From the NCBI RefSeq assembly GCF_002894645.1, contig NZ_NCQY01000002.1, forward strand, positions 430,038 through 481,405: a stretch of 51,368 nucleotides of DNA, in the 5' to 3' direction. How positions within the stretch are numbered: position 1 is the first letter of the stretch; every line of letters starts with the position of its first letter. Source of the DNA: Salinibacter altiplanensis (GTDB taxonomy: Bacteria > Bacteroidota > Rhodothermia > Rhodothermales > Salinibacteraceae). Under the pieces are notes generated by a model. That model worked only from the letters and a program-made list of their open reading frames with translations, ran no database searches and was not told where the DNA came from. The translations under genes were made by a program, and so were the position numbers. Shown one piece after another: positions 27,689-36,882 of the stretch.

Positions 27689-27877
27689 GGGCCGTCGAGA
27701 TATGGGGTTGGGGATCCGCGCGTTCATTCCCAACGCAAACAGCCTCGTTGGGATCTAGTGAGTCGACGAAGACGCCCCCGAATTGGCGAGGAAAAATCAA
27801 GTGTGGGGCCGGATCACCGGTCGTCCGCCGGGCGTGGAATTTCGTGTTGCCTCTCGTTCCATCACCCCTGTTGAGCC

Positions 27878-29245
27878 ATGCCTCTCGTCTCCAAGAATCC
27901 CACCACCGAGAATGAAATCGAACGGTATTCCCTGCACACCGACCGAGAGATTGAGCAGTGCCTTGCGCAGGCCAGGTCGGGCTTTGAGGCAAACCGAGAC
28001 CGTTCGTTCGGGGAGCGGGCCGCGCGGCTGGAGCGGGCCGCGGATCTTCTCGAAGACCGTGCGCCCGCTCTCGGGGCACTCATGACGGAGGAGATGGGAA
28101 AGCCCCTTCCACAGGCCCGGGCCGAAGCTGAGAAGTGCGCGTGGGTGTGCCGGTACTACGCGGAGCACGGGGCCGACTTCCTTGCCGACCAGGCGGTGGA
28201 GACGCCCGCGCAGAAAAGCTACGTGGCCCATGAGCCGCTCGGGCCCATCCTGGCCGTCATGCCGTGGAATTTTCCATTCTGGCAGGCGTTTCGGTTCGGC
28301 GCGCCGGCCCTCATGGCCGGCAACGTGGTGCTGCTGAAGCACGCCCCGAACGTCACCGGGTGCGCCGAGGCGATCGCGGACGTTCTGCGGGAGGCCGGGT
28401 TTGCGGACCACGAGCTGCAGGTGCTCCGCGTCGATGAAGAGACGGTCGGGACGATTCTGGAGGACCGACGGGTCCGGGGCGCCACGCTCACCGGAAGTGT
28501 GCCGGCCGGAGCGGCGGTTGCCCAGCAGGCGGCGGCTCAGCTCAAGCCGACCGTGCTGGAGCTCGGGGGCTCCGATCCGTTCATCGTCTGTGCCGACGCG
28601 GACCTTGAGGAGGCGGCCTCCATCGGGTGCACGGCGCGCATGCAGAACAACGGCCAGAGCTGCATCGCCGCGAAGCGATTCATCGTGACGCGGGCCGTGC
28701 TCGACGATTTTCGGGAGCGGTTGGTTGAAAATGTGGCCGCCCTCACCGTCGGTGATCCGACAAACGACGCGACGGATGTAGGGCCGATGGCACGGGGTGA
28801 CCTGCGCGACATGGTGCACGATCAGGTGGAGCGCGCCCTTGGGGACGGTGCCGTGGCCGTTACCGGCGGACATATGCTCGAGCGGGACGGGTTCTTCTAC
28901 GCCCCGACTGTCCTTGCGGACGTGGAGCCCGGCACCGTGGCTTTCGAGGAAGAGATCTTTGGCCCGGTAGCGTCCATCACCGCGGCGGACGACGCCGAGC
29001 ACGCCGTGGCCCTCGCCAACAATACCCGGTTCGGGCTTGGGGGAAGCATCTTTACCGAGGATCTTGAGAAGGGAGAACGGATGGCCCGTGCGCTGGAGGC
29101 TGGCTGTGTCTTTGTAAACGAGATGACGAAAAGCGACCCGCGCGTTCCGTTTGGGGGGATCAAGGACAGTGGCTACGGCCGGGAGCTGTCTCACCACGGA
29201 ATCCACGAGTTTGTGAACGTCAAGACCGTATGGGTTGAGGGATGA
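27878..29245 (+). CDS. NAD(P)-dependent succinate-semialdehyde dehydrogenase-like aldehyde dehydrogenase
   Basis: A 455-residue cytosolic aldehyde dehydrogenase. Key motifs are MPWNFPFWQAFRF near residue 128, the Rossmann region with TGSVPAGAAVAQQAAAQLKP near 207-226, the general-base segment LELGGSDPFIV near 229, and the catalytic Cys in NNGQSCIAAKRF near 263. The family tail PFGGIKDSGYGRELSHHGIHEF is also present. ELGGSDPF and GQSCIAAKRF are typical of the succinate-semialdehyde dehydrogenase (Sad/GabD) branch, which makes succinate from succinic semialdehyde; other aldehydes are possible. No gabT or other GABA gene is near. The ATG at 27878 gives the expected short N-terminus. Confidence 0.9.
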   Translation: MPLVSKNPTTENEIERYSLHTDREIEQCLAQARSGFEANRDRSFGERAARLERAADLLEDRAPALGALMTEEMGKPLPQARAEAEKCAWVCRYYAEHGADFLADQAVETPAQKSYVAHEPLGPILAVMPWNFPFWQAFRFGAPALMAGNVVLLKHAPNVTGCAEAIADVLREAGFADHELQVLRVDEETVGTILEDRRVRGATLTGSVPAGAAVAQQAAAQLKPTVLELGGSDPFIVCADADLEEAASIGCTARMQNNGQSCIAAKRFIVTRAVLDDFRERLVENVAALTVGDPTNDATDVGPMARGDLRDMVHDQVERALGDGAVAVTGGHMLERDGFFYAPTVLADVEPGTVAFEEEIFGPVASITAADDAEHAVALANNTRFGLGGSIFTEDLEKGERMARALEAGCVFVNEMTKSDPRVPFGGIKDSGYGRELSHHGIHEFVNVKTVWVEG

Positions 29246-29511
29246 GAGGCCCCCCAAGGAGCTTTTCCGAAGGAAACAGATACGGCCCCGCCTGGCATGC
29301 ATGTTGAAAAGGGGCGCCCGCCCTCCCCACGACGAGCCCGTACGTGTTTCCGCGGAAGGCGAATGGGACTCTGCTCGTTTGGCGAGCCCCGACAGCCGTC
29401 GGTGCTCAGGGCAATGACGTGCGTTCACGCAATTGCCTTCGGGACGGGCCCCGAAACGAAGTGGGGCCCCTGTCGTGAAAGCATCCGCTTTTCGTTCCGG
29501 ACGAATTCCAC

Positions 29512-30525
29512 TTGAGCCTGGTGGCCACCAACTCTGATTCCCAAGGCGCCGTGTTCTGGGACTGGCTGCGTCCCCTCTTTGCCTCGACGGACAACGAACC
29601 GCGGCGGGAGCCCCCTCCCCAGCGTGGCATGGCCCTCACGGTGTGCGTGCTGCTCTCCTGCGTCCTCTGGCTGTCGCTCACCCTAGGCGAGCAGCGCACA
29701 CAGACGGTCCGGTTGCCGGTAGAGGTGACGGAAACCCCGGAGGGGCAAGCCCTCGCCGAGGTGCCCCCGACACACGTGCAGGTGCAGGTGCAGGGCCGGG
29801 GGCTCGACCTTCTCCGCCTGCTTTACAGTCCCCCTGTCCTGAAGGTGAACGCCACCACGAGTCAGGTCGACGTGGCGGACATGGTGACCCTTCCGCAGGG
29901 AACATCGCTCCAGATTGAGTCCGTCACCCCGGCCTCGTTCGAGATGGCCCTGGAGCCTCCTCAAACCCGAAGAATTCCGGTGCAGAGTCGTGTGGAGGTT
30001 GACCTTGCGTCCGACTACGAACTGATTGGGGCCCCGCAGCTCGTGCCCGACTCCGTGGACATAGAGGGGGCGGAGTCGGTGGTGCAGGGGGTCGACGTGT
30101 GGCCCACCGCCCCGAGCACCATCGAGAATCTTCAGGACACGGCCGAGGTGCAGGTTCCGCTCGCCGACACGCTTCGTCGGCTCGTAGATGTGCAGCCGAA
30201 GGCGGTCCGGATAACTGCGCGGGCGGGCCGGTTTGTGGAAGAGACGAGGGAGGTGGAGGTCGAAGTAACCGGTGTGCCGTCCGGCCAGGATCTTGTGTCG
30301 CTTCAGCCGTCCACGGTTCGGATTCGGTATCGGGTCCTGTTTCGTGACCTGTTCAAGGCGCGCCGTGCCTCAGAATTCTTTGCTACCGTCTCGTACGACC
30401 AAATCCGGTCCGACACGACCGGATACGTGACGCCACGTGTGCACGTGCCCCCCGATCTTTACATCCGTGACTCGGAGCCCATTCCGTCGCGGCTGCGCTA
30501 CTACACGTTCGTTTCCGAGCGTTAA
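29512..30525 (+). CDS. YbbR-domain (CdaR-like) exported or membrane-anchored protein
   Basis: A 337-residue protein with one N-terminal membrane span (about residues 40-60, MALTVCVLLSCVLWLSLTL) and then a series of YbbR-type repeats, such as TVRLPVEVTETPEGQALAEVPP near residue 66 and RRIPVQSRVEVDLASDYELIG near 152. In Firmicutes, CdaR (YbbR) lies beside CdaA and regulates cyclic-di-AMP synthesis at the membrane. Here no diadenylate cyclase gene is adjacent, so only the protein family, not the pathway, can be claimed. The start is a TTG at 29512; a GTG nine bases later is possible. The 266-bp gap before it holds nothing I recognise. Confidence 0.83.
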   Translation: MSLVATNSDSQGAVFWDWLRPLFASTDNEPRREPPPQRGMALTVCVLLSCVLWLSLTLGEQRTQTVRLPVEVTETPEGQALAEVPPTHVQVQVQGRGLDLLRLLYSPPVLKVNATTSQVDVADMVTLPQGTSLQIESVTPASFEMALEPPQTRRIPVQSRVEVDLASDYELIGAPQLVPDSVDIEGAESVVQGVDVWPTAPSTIENLQDTAEVQVPLADTLRRLVDVQPKAVRITARAGRFVEETREVEVEVTGVPSGQDLVSLQPSTVRIRYRVLFRDLFKARRASEFFATVSYDQIRSDTTGYVTPRVHVPPDLYIRDSEPIPSRLRYYTFVSER

Positions 30526-30626
30526 CGTGAACGGACGGCGAGGGGAATCCCGAGAAAGGCCCCAACGATTGGGAGCGGATTTTTAGGGATCACTGTGGAC
30601 TCTGAACGTGCACTCGAGGCTGGTCG

Positions 30627-31556
30627 ATGATTTTCTTGGTCTTTGCCGTTGCGGGCAGCGTAGCAATCGGCATGATCTTCAAGCACGCCGGCCGGCAGCA
30701 GCTGGACCGAACGGCCCTCCTGACTGTGAATTACGCCGCTGCCGTGGTCGTGGCGGTCGGACTGCTCGGCTTCGGGGGGCGAGAAGTGGAGCAGGGTCTC
30801 GTTCTTTCAAAAGAGGTCCTGGCGCTTGGGGCAGGGGCGGGTGTGGTGCTGATTGCCGGGTTTTTTGTCCTCGCGTGGGCCACTGAGGTGGCGGGAATGT
30901 CGCTCGCGATCGGGGTCATGCGTGTGTCCGTCGTCGTGCCGTTCGTGGCATCATGGGGCATATGGGGGGAAGTCCCTACTCCGGCGCAGGGCCTCGGGAT
31001 GGTCCTGGCCATGGGCGCATTTTTCTTGCTCGCGCATCAGCGGTCCCCCTCCGACCCTGTTCCCGCCGGGGCGTCTCCCTCGGCCGAGACGACGGGCATG
31101 GCTCGCTCGGTGCTGGCTCGCGTCGACTGGTTCGCCGCAGGAGTGCTCGCGCTTACGTTCTGCTCCGGTGGGGCAATCGACGTGTTGATGAAAACGTTTG
31201 AGGAGGACTTTGGGGCCGAGAACAGTCGGGTGTTATTCTTGCTGCTGGCGTTTGGGGTCGCCTTCCTCGTGGGGGCCATCATCGTTGCGTATCAGGGCCT
31301 CCAGGACGGCGAATGGCCCACGCTCAGGGCCGTTGGGTGGGGCGTTCTGCTCGGCATTGCGAACTATGCCTCCCTTGAGTTTTTGCTTCGTGCCATTGAA
31401 GTCCTTCCAGGTCCGTTCGTCTTCCCGGCGAACAACATTGCCATCATGGTTATTGCGGCCCTGCTGGGGGTGACCGTTTGGGGGGAACGGCTCTCGCGCC
31501 CGAATCGCGTCGGCCTGGGGCTGGCCTGTATCGCGCTCGTGTTGCTTGGACTATAG
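30627..31556 (+). CDS. DMT-superfamily (EamA-like) transporter
   Basis: A 309-residue inner-membrane protein with about ten hydrophobic spans in two halves separated by a hydrophilic linker near residues 133-160. The first half begins MIFLVFAVAGSVAIGMIFK, and helix-start signatures of the EamA family are seen in MSLAIGVMRVSVVVPFVASWGIWGEVPT near 90-118 and in the second half PGPFVFPANNIAIMVIAALLGVTVWGERLS near 258-285, where the terminal GE of each half is the expected match. Family members export amino acids, sugars or metabolites, but the substrate cannot be predicted. It follows the YbbR gene on the same strand by 101 bp. Confidence 0.9.
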   Translation: MIFLVFAVAGSVAIGMIFKHAGRQQLDRTALLTVNYAAAVVVAVGLLGFGGREVEQGLVLSKEVLALGAGAGVVLIAGFFVLAWATEVAGMSLAIGVMRVSVVVPFVASWGIWGEVPTPAQGLGMVLAMGAFFLLAHQRSPSDPVPAGASPSAETTGMARSVLARVDWFAAGVLALTFCSGGAIDVLMKTFEEDFGAENSRVLFLLLAFGVAFLVGAIIVAYQGLQDGEWPTLRAVGWGVLLGIANYASLEFLLRAIEVLPGPFVFPANNIAIMVIAALLGVTVWGERLSRPNRVGLGLACIALVLLGL

Positions 31557-32099
31557 GTTCTTGCCTCTTTTCTCGGTGCGAGCACGCTGGACCTGCCGTC
31601 GTTCGTCTGAACACGGGCGGTGGGGATGAGAGATCCTGTTTGGCGGAACGCCTGCGGCCCCCCGGTGAGTATCCGGTCGCTGCGCTCAGGGCGCTCCACC
31701 ACAAGGTCCACTTGGGCGATTCATCGTCCCTTTGCCTACTGTGTCTCGGCTTTCGGTCAACACGCAAAGCAGGTTCTGAGGGCTACGTTTCGGCGTGTCG
31801 TCTCACGTCTGCCCCACGGGCTGGAGTTCAGATGGGTGAAGGGCCCGTTCTGCGTCGGGATGGCGAACAGAGGCAGAGGCCTTCCGCGTGACGTTCGTGT
31901 GCCCCTGCTCGCGGCATGTCTCGCGTGCCAGGGACGGGCTTGCTCTTTCAAGAGGGGCTCTTCCAGGAGGGAAAGTCTTTCAACTTTCGGTTTGAATTGA
32001 AACCGCGCCCCCCAGCCCCTGTACAGATCTGGCAGTTGTAAAACCCGCAAATGCAGCTGTCGCTTCGCGAGACGTTGATTCTGGTTCACAACGGTCTGG
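31557..32099. other. Intergenic region, likely regulatory, without a recognisable gene
   Basis: No reading frame here looks coding. From about 31965 the composition turns AT-rich, with imperfect inverted repeats (TTTCAA at 31978-31983 and TTGAAA at 31997-32002), about 100 bp ahead of the next start, which would suit a promoter or operator. No hairpin with a U-tract is clear after the DMT gene. Confidence 0.4.
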
Positions 32100-32741
32100 A
32101 TGGAGGGTTCTTCCACACCTTACATCGACACACCGTACGGTCTTCTTACGGAGGGGGGACGGTGGTACCACGTTACGGAGAAGGGCGTAGAGGAGTACGC
32201 CGGGACGGTGCTTGACCACGTGCCGCTGGGGCAGTTGCTCCGCTGGGCGGACACCTGGATCGACTCCGCCCGTACCGTCGTGGTGTGGGTGCTGCCACTG
32301 ATGCTCTGGGGACTATCCGTGGAGTGGGCAGTGGGGGGCGCGTTTGTATTGTTTACCGCCTGGGCCTCATTGAGCCCGGCCCTTCCGAGTCTTCTGGCGG
32401 TGCGGGCCGTGTCGATGCTCGACCATGTGCTCGCGCAGGCGCTCTATTACGTGCTGGCAATGAGTGCCGTTGCGGCCGCCGAGATGTACGGTGCCCTCGG
32501 GGCGGGTCTCCTGGGGTTTGTGCTTCTTCGGTGGGGGGTATTGGAATGGGCAATCGGACACGTCGTGCGCCCGTTGCGGCGGTCGCTTTACCCGCTGCCG
32601 GTGGCCGACCAGGTGCTGCGGGGACTCATCGTGCGGGTGGCCCTCAAGCACCGCCTCTCCCTGCCGCAGGTGGACGACATCACGAAGAACATCCTCGACA
32701 ACCTGGACAGTCATCAGGAAACAGACACGGACGCGTCGTGA
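32100..32741 (+). CDS. Hypothetical membrane protein
   Basis: I do not recognise this 213-residue protein. The N-terminal 55 residues are soluble and contain a WYHVTEKGVEEY segment; then come spans at about 60-80, 80-100 and 115-150 (LAQALYYVLAMSAVAAAEMYGALGAGLLG is hydrophobic throughout). The C-terminal tail (residues 165-213) is soluble, with a QVDDITKNILDNLD helix. There is no signal peptide. It precedes the phosphatase gene by 60 bp on the same strand and may be the first gene of the men transcript. Start ATG 32100 is the most upstream in-frame ATG. Confidence 0.6.
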   Translation: MEGSSTPYIDTPYGLLTEGGRWYHVTEKGVEEYAGTVLDHVPLGQLLRWADTWIDSARTVVVWVLPLMLWGLSVEWAVGGAFVLFTAWASLSPALPSLLAVRAVSMLDHVLAQALYYVLAMSAVAAAEMYGALGAGLLGFVLLRWGVLEWAIGHVVRPLRRSLYPLPVADQVLRGLIVRVALKHRLSLPQVDDITKNILDNLDSHQETDTDAS

Positions 32742-32801
32742 GGAGGCGTCCAGGCACTCGATGCCCTCGGTTTTCCCCATGCCTCTCCTTCGATTCGCTG
32801 T

Positions 32802-33479
32802 ATGAGTGACGATTTGCGACCGGCTCTTACAGATGCGCCGACGTCCCTGTACCTGGTTCGCCACGGCGAAACCGAGTACAACCGACGGGGCGTCATGCAG
32901 GGCGGCGGCATTGACAGCACACTCAATGCAACCGGCCGCGAGCAAGCCCGAGCGCTCGCTCACCGGTTTGCTCCGGTAGACGTCGATGCTTTGTACGCCA
33001 GCACGCTTCGGCGAGCAATCCAGACGGCCGACATTCTTGCGGCGGAGCACGAGTCGCTCTCCTGTACACGCCTCCAAGACCTGCGTGAAATGGACTGGGG
33101 GGTCTTTGAAGGGGAGCCCCCGTCTCCGGAACGGGATGCCTCGGTTGACGCCCTCAAGTCGGCCTGGCGAAACGGCGACTACGACCGTGCCCCGGAGGAA
33201 GGCGAGTCCATCCGGGACGTGCAGGGCCGGGTGCGGCGGGCGCTCCGACACATCCTTGCCCAAGAGGAAGGGGGGGCGGCCCTCGTCGTGACGCACGGCC
33301 GGTACCTGCGCGTCCTGCTCGCGACCCTTCTCGACGAGTACGGCCTTGAGCACATGTCCCAGTTTGGCCACTCCAACACGTGTGTCAATCACGTGGTCTT
33401 TGACGAAGGGCAGACACGGGCCGAACGGCTCAACTGCACCGCTCATCTTGCCGGGAATGGCGCTTCGGCCGCCTCCTAG
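32802..33479 (+). CDS. Histidine-phosphatase family protein (phosphoglycerate mutase-like)
   Basis: A 225-residue phosphatase of the histidine-phosphatase superfamily. The catalytic LVRHGETEYNRRG is near residue 19, the second Arg in YASTLRRAIQTADIL near 65, the acid in LREMDWGVFEGE near 90, and the second catalytic His in LVVTHGRYLRVLL near 165. The sequence is closest in feel to cofactor-dependent mutase-like or alpha-ribazole/sugar-phosphate phosphatases; true phosphoglycerate mutase activity is not implied. It lies just upstream of menF with a 106-bp gap containing a short direct repeat, and its link to menaquinone synthesis is only by position. Confidence 0.85.
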   Translation: MSDDLRPALTDAPTSLYLVRHGETEYNRRGVMQGGGIDSTLNATGREQARALAHRFAPVDVDALYASTLRRAIQTADILAAEHESLSCTRLQDLREMDWGVFEGEPPSPERDASVDALKSAWRNGDYDRAPEEGESIRDVQGRVRRALRHILAQEEGGAALVVTHGRYLRVLLATLLDEYGLEHMSQFGHSNTCVNHVVFDEGQTRAERLNCTAHLAGNGASAAS

Positions 33480-33492
33480 ACCACCTGCCTCG

Positions 33493-33518
33493 TTCCGCGG
33501 GACCAAATTCCGCGGGAC
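33493..33518. repeat. 11-bp direct repeat upstream of menF
   Basis: TTCCGCGGGAC occurs at 33493-33503 and 33508-33518, a 15-bp period. Each copy contains the palindrome CCGCGG. It lies between the histidine-phosphatase gene and menF, where a regulatory site for the men genes might be expected. Function is not known. Confidence 0.55.
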
Positions 33519-33584
33519 GAAGGGGGCGAGCCCACGCCGTTCGTCCCCGCTTGCCCCGGACCCGTTTTTCTCACACATACCTCC

Positions 33585-35021
33585 ATGCTCGATCTCGACC
33601 CCACCGTCATTCACGACATCGACAGGGCGGACGACGTGCGGACGGCCCTGGCGGACCAAATTCGCGACACGATCCAGTCGCCCACTGCCTGTGGTACGGT
33701 CCGTGTAGGCGTGCCGGTGCCGGGGCCCATGCGTCCCATTGACTGGGTGCGGGCCCAGCCGTCCTCCGAGGCGGTGTACTGGTCGGGGCGAGACGAGGAC
33801 CGCACGGTGGCTGCGTGCGGTGCCGCGGACGTCGTGTCGGGTAGTGCGGCGCCCGTTGACTACGGGGCCCTCGGCCGTGCCCTGGACGAGCGCCTCGACG
33901 AGGCCGGTCCTGGGGTTCGGTACTACGGGGGGATGCGGTTTGACGCCGGGCAGCCCATGGCACAGGGCCGTCCGGACCGTCGCTGGGCGCCGTTTGGAAC
34001 ATATCGCTTCGTCCTGCCTCGGTTTGAGCTGGTGGAGACGGACGGGGCGCTGCGTCTCGTGTGTACCTTGGTGCTTCCCCGCGATGCCGACCGCGCAGAC
34101 GAAATCATCGGGGCGTTGGGCGTGGCGGCCCTTCCTGGACCCAGCGATCACACGGCCCTCCCGCGGCCGCGGCGACGACAAGACGTGCCGGGTGATGAAG
34201 AATGGACCGACATGGTGCGGTGGGCGCTCGACGCGATCGACGGCGGGGCCCTCGACAAGGTCGTGCTGGCCCGGCGTGTGGCCCTTTCGCTCGGCGCGTC
34301 GATGGACCCACTCCTCGTGCTGAGTCACCTGGAGCCCGCGACGCCGGAATGCTACCACTTTGCGGTCCGACCGGCGAACGGGGCCGCGTTCGTGGGGGCC
34401 TCTCCGGAGCGCCTGTTTCGACGAGACGGCCGGACCGTCGTCAGCGAGGCGGTGGCGGGCACACGGCCGCGGGGGGAGACAGAGCGGGAAGATGAGGCGC
34501 TTCGGAACGAGCTCCTGCAGAGCCCGAAGGAGCGTCGGGAGCATGCGTTTGTGAGGGATGCCATCCAGGACGATCTAGCCCGCGTCTGCAGTACGGTCCG
34601 TGTTCCCGAGGAGACGGGAGAGCTGGCGCTGGCACGCAGACGTCATCTCCACGCCCGGGTCACCGGCACGCTCCAGCCCGACACGGCGACGGCAGATGTG
34701 CTGAAGGCATTGCATCCCACCCCTGCGGTGTGCGGGGTGCCCACCGCTGATGCTGCGGCGGCGATCCGTGCCCAAGAGCCGTTCGATCGAGGATGGTACG
34801 CGGGCCCGGTTGGGTGGGTAGGACGCGACGCCGCGGAGTTTGCGGTGGGCCTGCGGGCCGGGCTCGTAGAAGAAACGCAGATCGCCCTGTTTTCGGGGGC
34901 GGGAATCGTTGAGGGGTCGGCGCCGGGTCGCGAGTGGAAAGAGATCGAGCAAAAGATTGGCGACTTTGCCGCCATCATGGGCGTGAGCGATCCCCGAATG
35001 GCATCCCGGCAATCCTCTTGA
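33585..35021 (+). CDS. menF: Isochorismate synthase (menaquinone)
   Basis: Converts chorismate to isochorismate, the entry step of menaquinone synthesis, in the cytosol with Mg2+. At 478 residues it has the family's length. The chorismate-binding fold is clear in the C-terminal half: ALDKVVLARRV near 220, GASPERLFRRDGRTVVSEAVAGTRP near 270-292, ELLQSPKERREHAFVRDAI near 308, LHPTPAVCGVPT near 381, and GWYAGPVGWVG near 405. These match MenF/EntC rather than TrpE, and the adjacent menD decides for menaquinone. It is followed directly by menD, whose frame overlaps its stop region. The ATG at 33585 follows the gap with the repeat. Confidence 0.93.
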   Translation: MLDLDPTVIHDIDRADDVRTALADQIRDTIQSPTACGTVRVGVPVPGPMRPIDWVRAQPSSEAVYWSGRDEDRTVAACGAADVVSGSAAPVDYGALGRALDERLDEAGPGVRYYGGMRFDAGQPMAQGRPDRRWAPFGTYRFVLPRFELVETDGALRLVCTLVLPRDADRADEIIGALGVAALPGPSDHTALPRPRRRQDVPGDEEWTDMVRWALDAIDGGALDKVVLARRVALSLGASMDPLLVLSHLEPATPECYHFAVRPANGAAFVGASPERLFRRDGRTVVSEAVAGTRPRGETEREDEALRNELLQSPKERREHAFVRDAIQDDLARVCSTVRVPEETGELALARRRHLHARVTGTLQPDTATADVLKALHPTPAVCGVPTADAAAAIRAQEPFDRGWYAGPVGWVGRDAAEFAVGLRAGLVEETQIALFSGAGIVEGSAPGREWKEIEQKIGDFAAIMGVSDPRMASRQSS

Positions 35022-35050
35022 CTGACTGCTCTGACCAACCACACGGCCCT

Positions 35051-36826
35051 GTGGCTCCTCCCTCCTGGTCCGTTCTCGACGCGCCCAATCCCACCTACCT
35101 GTGGACGCAACTGCTCGTCGAGGAGCTCGTGCGGAGCGGCCTAGAGACCTTTTTTCTCGCGCCAGGGTCCCGATCCACTCCCCTTACCGTTGCCATTGCC
35201 CGCCACCCCGAGGCCGACTCGGTGCTGCATGTCGACGAGCGCGGCGCCGCGTTCGCGGCCGTGGGGGCGGCACGCACGGCCCAGGCGCCCGCTGCCTGGG
35301 TTACGACCTCCGGCACCGCCGTCGCCAATGGGCTCCCCGCCGTGGTGGAGGCGTCCGTCGACGGCGTGCCGATGCTTCTTCTGACGGCCGACCGTCCCCC
35401 AGAGCTGCGCGACACGGGCGCCAACCAAACGATCGATCAGGTGAAGATCTTCGGGGCGTACGTGCGGTGGCAGGCCGACGTCCCCCCGCCGTCCGACAGC
35501 GTTGATCCCGCCTACGTCTTGACCACGGCCGATCAGGCACTGCATCGGGCTCGGCGCGCCCCTTCCGGCCCGGTGCATCTGAATTGCATGTTCCGAAAGC
35601 CACTGGAGCCGGTGGAGCAAGAGGCATCCGTCGCGATTCCGCCTGCCGTTGAAGAGTGGGCGGCAGACACAGAGCCGTACACACACTACCCGACTCCCAA
35701 CCCGTCCCCGCCGGGTTCCAAGCTGGATGCCTTGACCGACTCTCTAGGCGGCACCGAGCACGGGCTCGTGGTGGCGGGGCGACTTGATTCGGCCGAGGCG
35801 GCCGAGGCGACCCAACGGCTGGCTGTGCACCTCGGCTGGCCGCTCATTCCTGACCTTACGTCCCGCCTCCGGTTGAACGGAGAGGACGGCCCCGGGCAGG
35901 TGCCGTACGGGGATCTTGTGTTGACCGCGGAGGCCTTCCGGGAGGCCCATCCGCCGAGGGCGGTTCTGCAGGTGGGGGGGCGTTTTGCCTCGAAGCGGCT
36001 GCGTCTTTTCCTTCGTGACAGTGCCCCGGAGACCTGGGCCGTCCTGCGCCCCGCTCCCTCCCGCATCGACCCGGACCACCGCGTGACCCACCACGTGGAG
36101 GCGGACGTCCCCGGGGCCGCCGACGCGCTGGTGGAACGGCTCGGTGGAGGGAAGCGCAGCACGGCGTGGCGCGACGCCTGGACCGACGCCAGTGAACGAG
36201 CCGGGGCCGTCGTGCAGGCCCACGTGGAGGCATCGGATGTTCTCACCGATCCGCTCGTGGCCACGCTGCTCGCCGAAGAGATGCCGTCGGAGCATGCGCT
36301 CGTGGCGGCCAGCAGCATGCCGGTGCGGGACCTCAACCGACACGCCCCCCCAACCGGGACGGGCGGGCCGGCCTACGCCAATCGGGGGGCGAGCGGCATT
36401 GACGGGACCGTGGCGACCGCGGCCGGGGTGTCCGAAGGGCGCGACGGCCCGGTGACGCTTCTCATTGGCGACCTTGCCCTCTGGCACGACCTGAATGGGC
36501 TGGCCCTTCTTCAAGATCGCCCCGTCGTGGCGATTGTCATCAACAACGACGGAGGGGGCATTTTCCACTTCCTGCCCATCCGGGCACACGACGAGTTCGA
36601 CCCGTACTTTACGACGCCCCACGGCCGGGACTTTGAACACGCGGCGGCCCTGTTCGGACTGGCGTACCATCGCCCGGAGTCCCCGTCCGCCCTCCGCAGG
36701 GCCTACACTCAGGCCTGTCGGTCCGGCGGGGCGGCCCTCATCGAGGTGCAAACCGATCGGGCGAAGAATCGACAGGTCCACGATCGCCTGGAGGCGTCGG
36801 CCGAGGCAGCGGTGGAGGACGGGTAA
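35051..36826 (+). CDS. menD: SEPHCHC synthase
   Basis: MenD is a thiamine-diphosphate enzyme joining 2-oxoglutarate and isochorismate, the second men step. The 591-residue product shows APGSRSTPLTVAIARH near residue 35, HVDERGAAFAAVGAAR near 58, TSGTAVANGLPAVVEAS, and LTADRPPELRDTGANQTIDQ near 115. The C-terminal half carries NRGASGIDGTVATAAG, GDLALWHDLNGLALL and the ThDP/metal segment INNDGGGIFHFLP near 495. The GTG at 35051 is chosen; a TTG at 35018 that overlaps the menF stop (TTGA) is the alternative and would give translational coupling. A 13-bp direct repeat follows the stop. Confidence 0.92.
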   Translation: MAPPSWSVLDAPNPTYLWTQLLVEELVRSGLETFFLAPGSRSTPLTVAIARHPEADSVLHVDERGAAFAAVGAARTAQAPAAWVTTSGTAVANGLPAVVEASVDGVPMLLLTADRPPELRDTGANQTIDQVKIFGAYVRWQADVPPPSDSVDPAYVLTTADQALHRARRAPSGPVHLNCMFRKPLEPVEQEASVAIPPAVEEWAADTEPYTHYPTPNPSPPGSKLDALTDSLGGTEHGLVVAGRLDSAEAAEATQRLAVHLGWPLIPDLTSRLRLNGEDGPGQVPYGDLVLTAEAFREAHPPRAVLQVGGRFASKRLRLFLRDSAPETWAVLRPAPSRIDPDHRVTHHVEADVPGAADALVERLGGGKRSTAWRDAWTDASERAGAVVQAHVEASDVLTDPLVATLLAEEMPSEHALVAASSMPVRDLNRHAPPTGTGGPAYANRGASGIDGTVATAAGVSEGRDGPVTLLIGDLALWHDLNGLALLQDRPVVAIVINNDGGGIFHFLPIRAHDEFDPYFTTPHGRDFEHAAALFGLAYHRPESPSALRRAYTQACRSGGAALIEVQTDRAKNRQVHDRLEASAEAAVEDG

Positions 36827-36827
36827 T

Positions 36828-36858
36828 CACGAGCGAACACTCACACACGAGCGAACAC
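36828..36858. repeat. 13-bp direct repeat after menD
   Basis: CACGAGCGAACAC occurs at 36828-36840 and 36846-36858, between the menD stop and the stop of the convergent MBL gene. It is a short, unexplained tandem repeat with an 18-bp period. Confidence 0.55.
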
Positions 36859-36882
36859 CCGGGGGCATCGTCCACGCCGTCG

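Noticed and set aside
27797-29428. A 543-codon minus-strand frame opposite the aldehyde dehydrogenase
   Set aside because: The plus strand carries every aldehyde dehydrogenase motif; the antisense translation has none.
32367-34544. A 725-codon minus-strand open frame across the membrane protein, phosphatase and menF genes
   Set aside because: It crosses three unrelated plus-strand genes and has no recognisable motif, so it is a shadow of codon bias.
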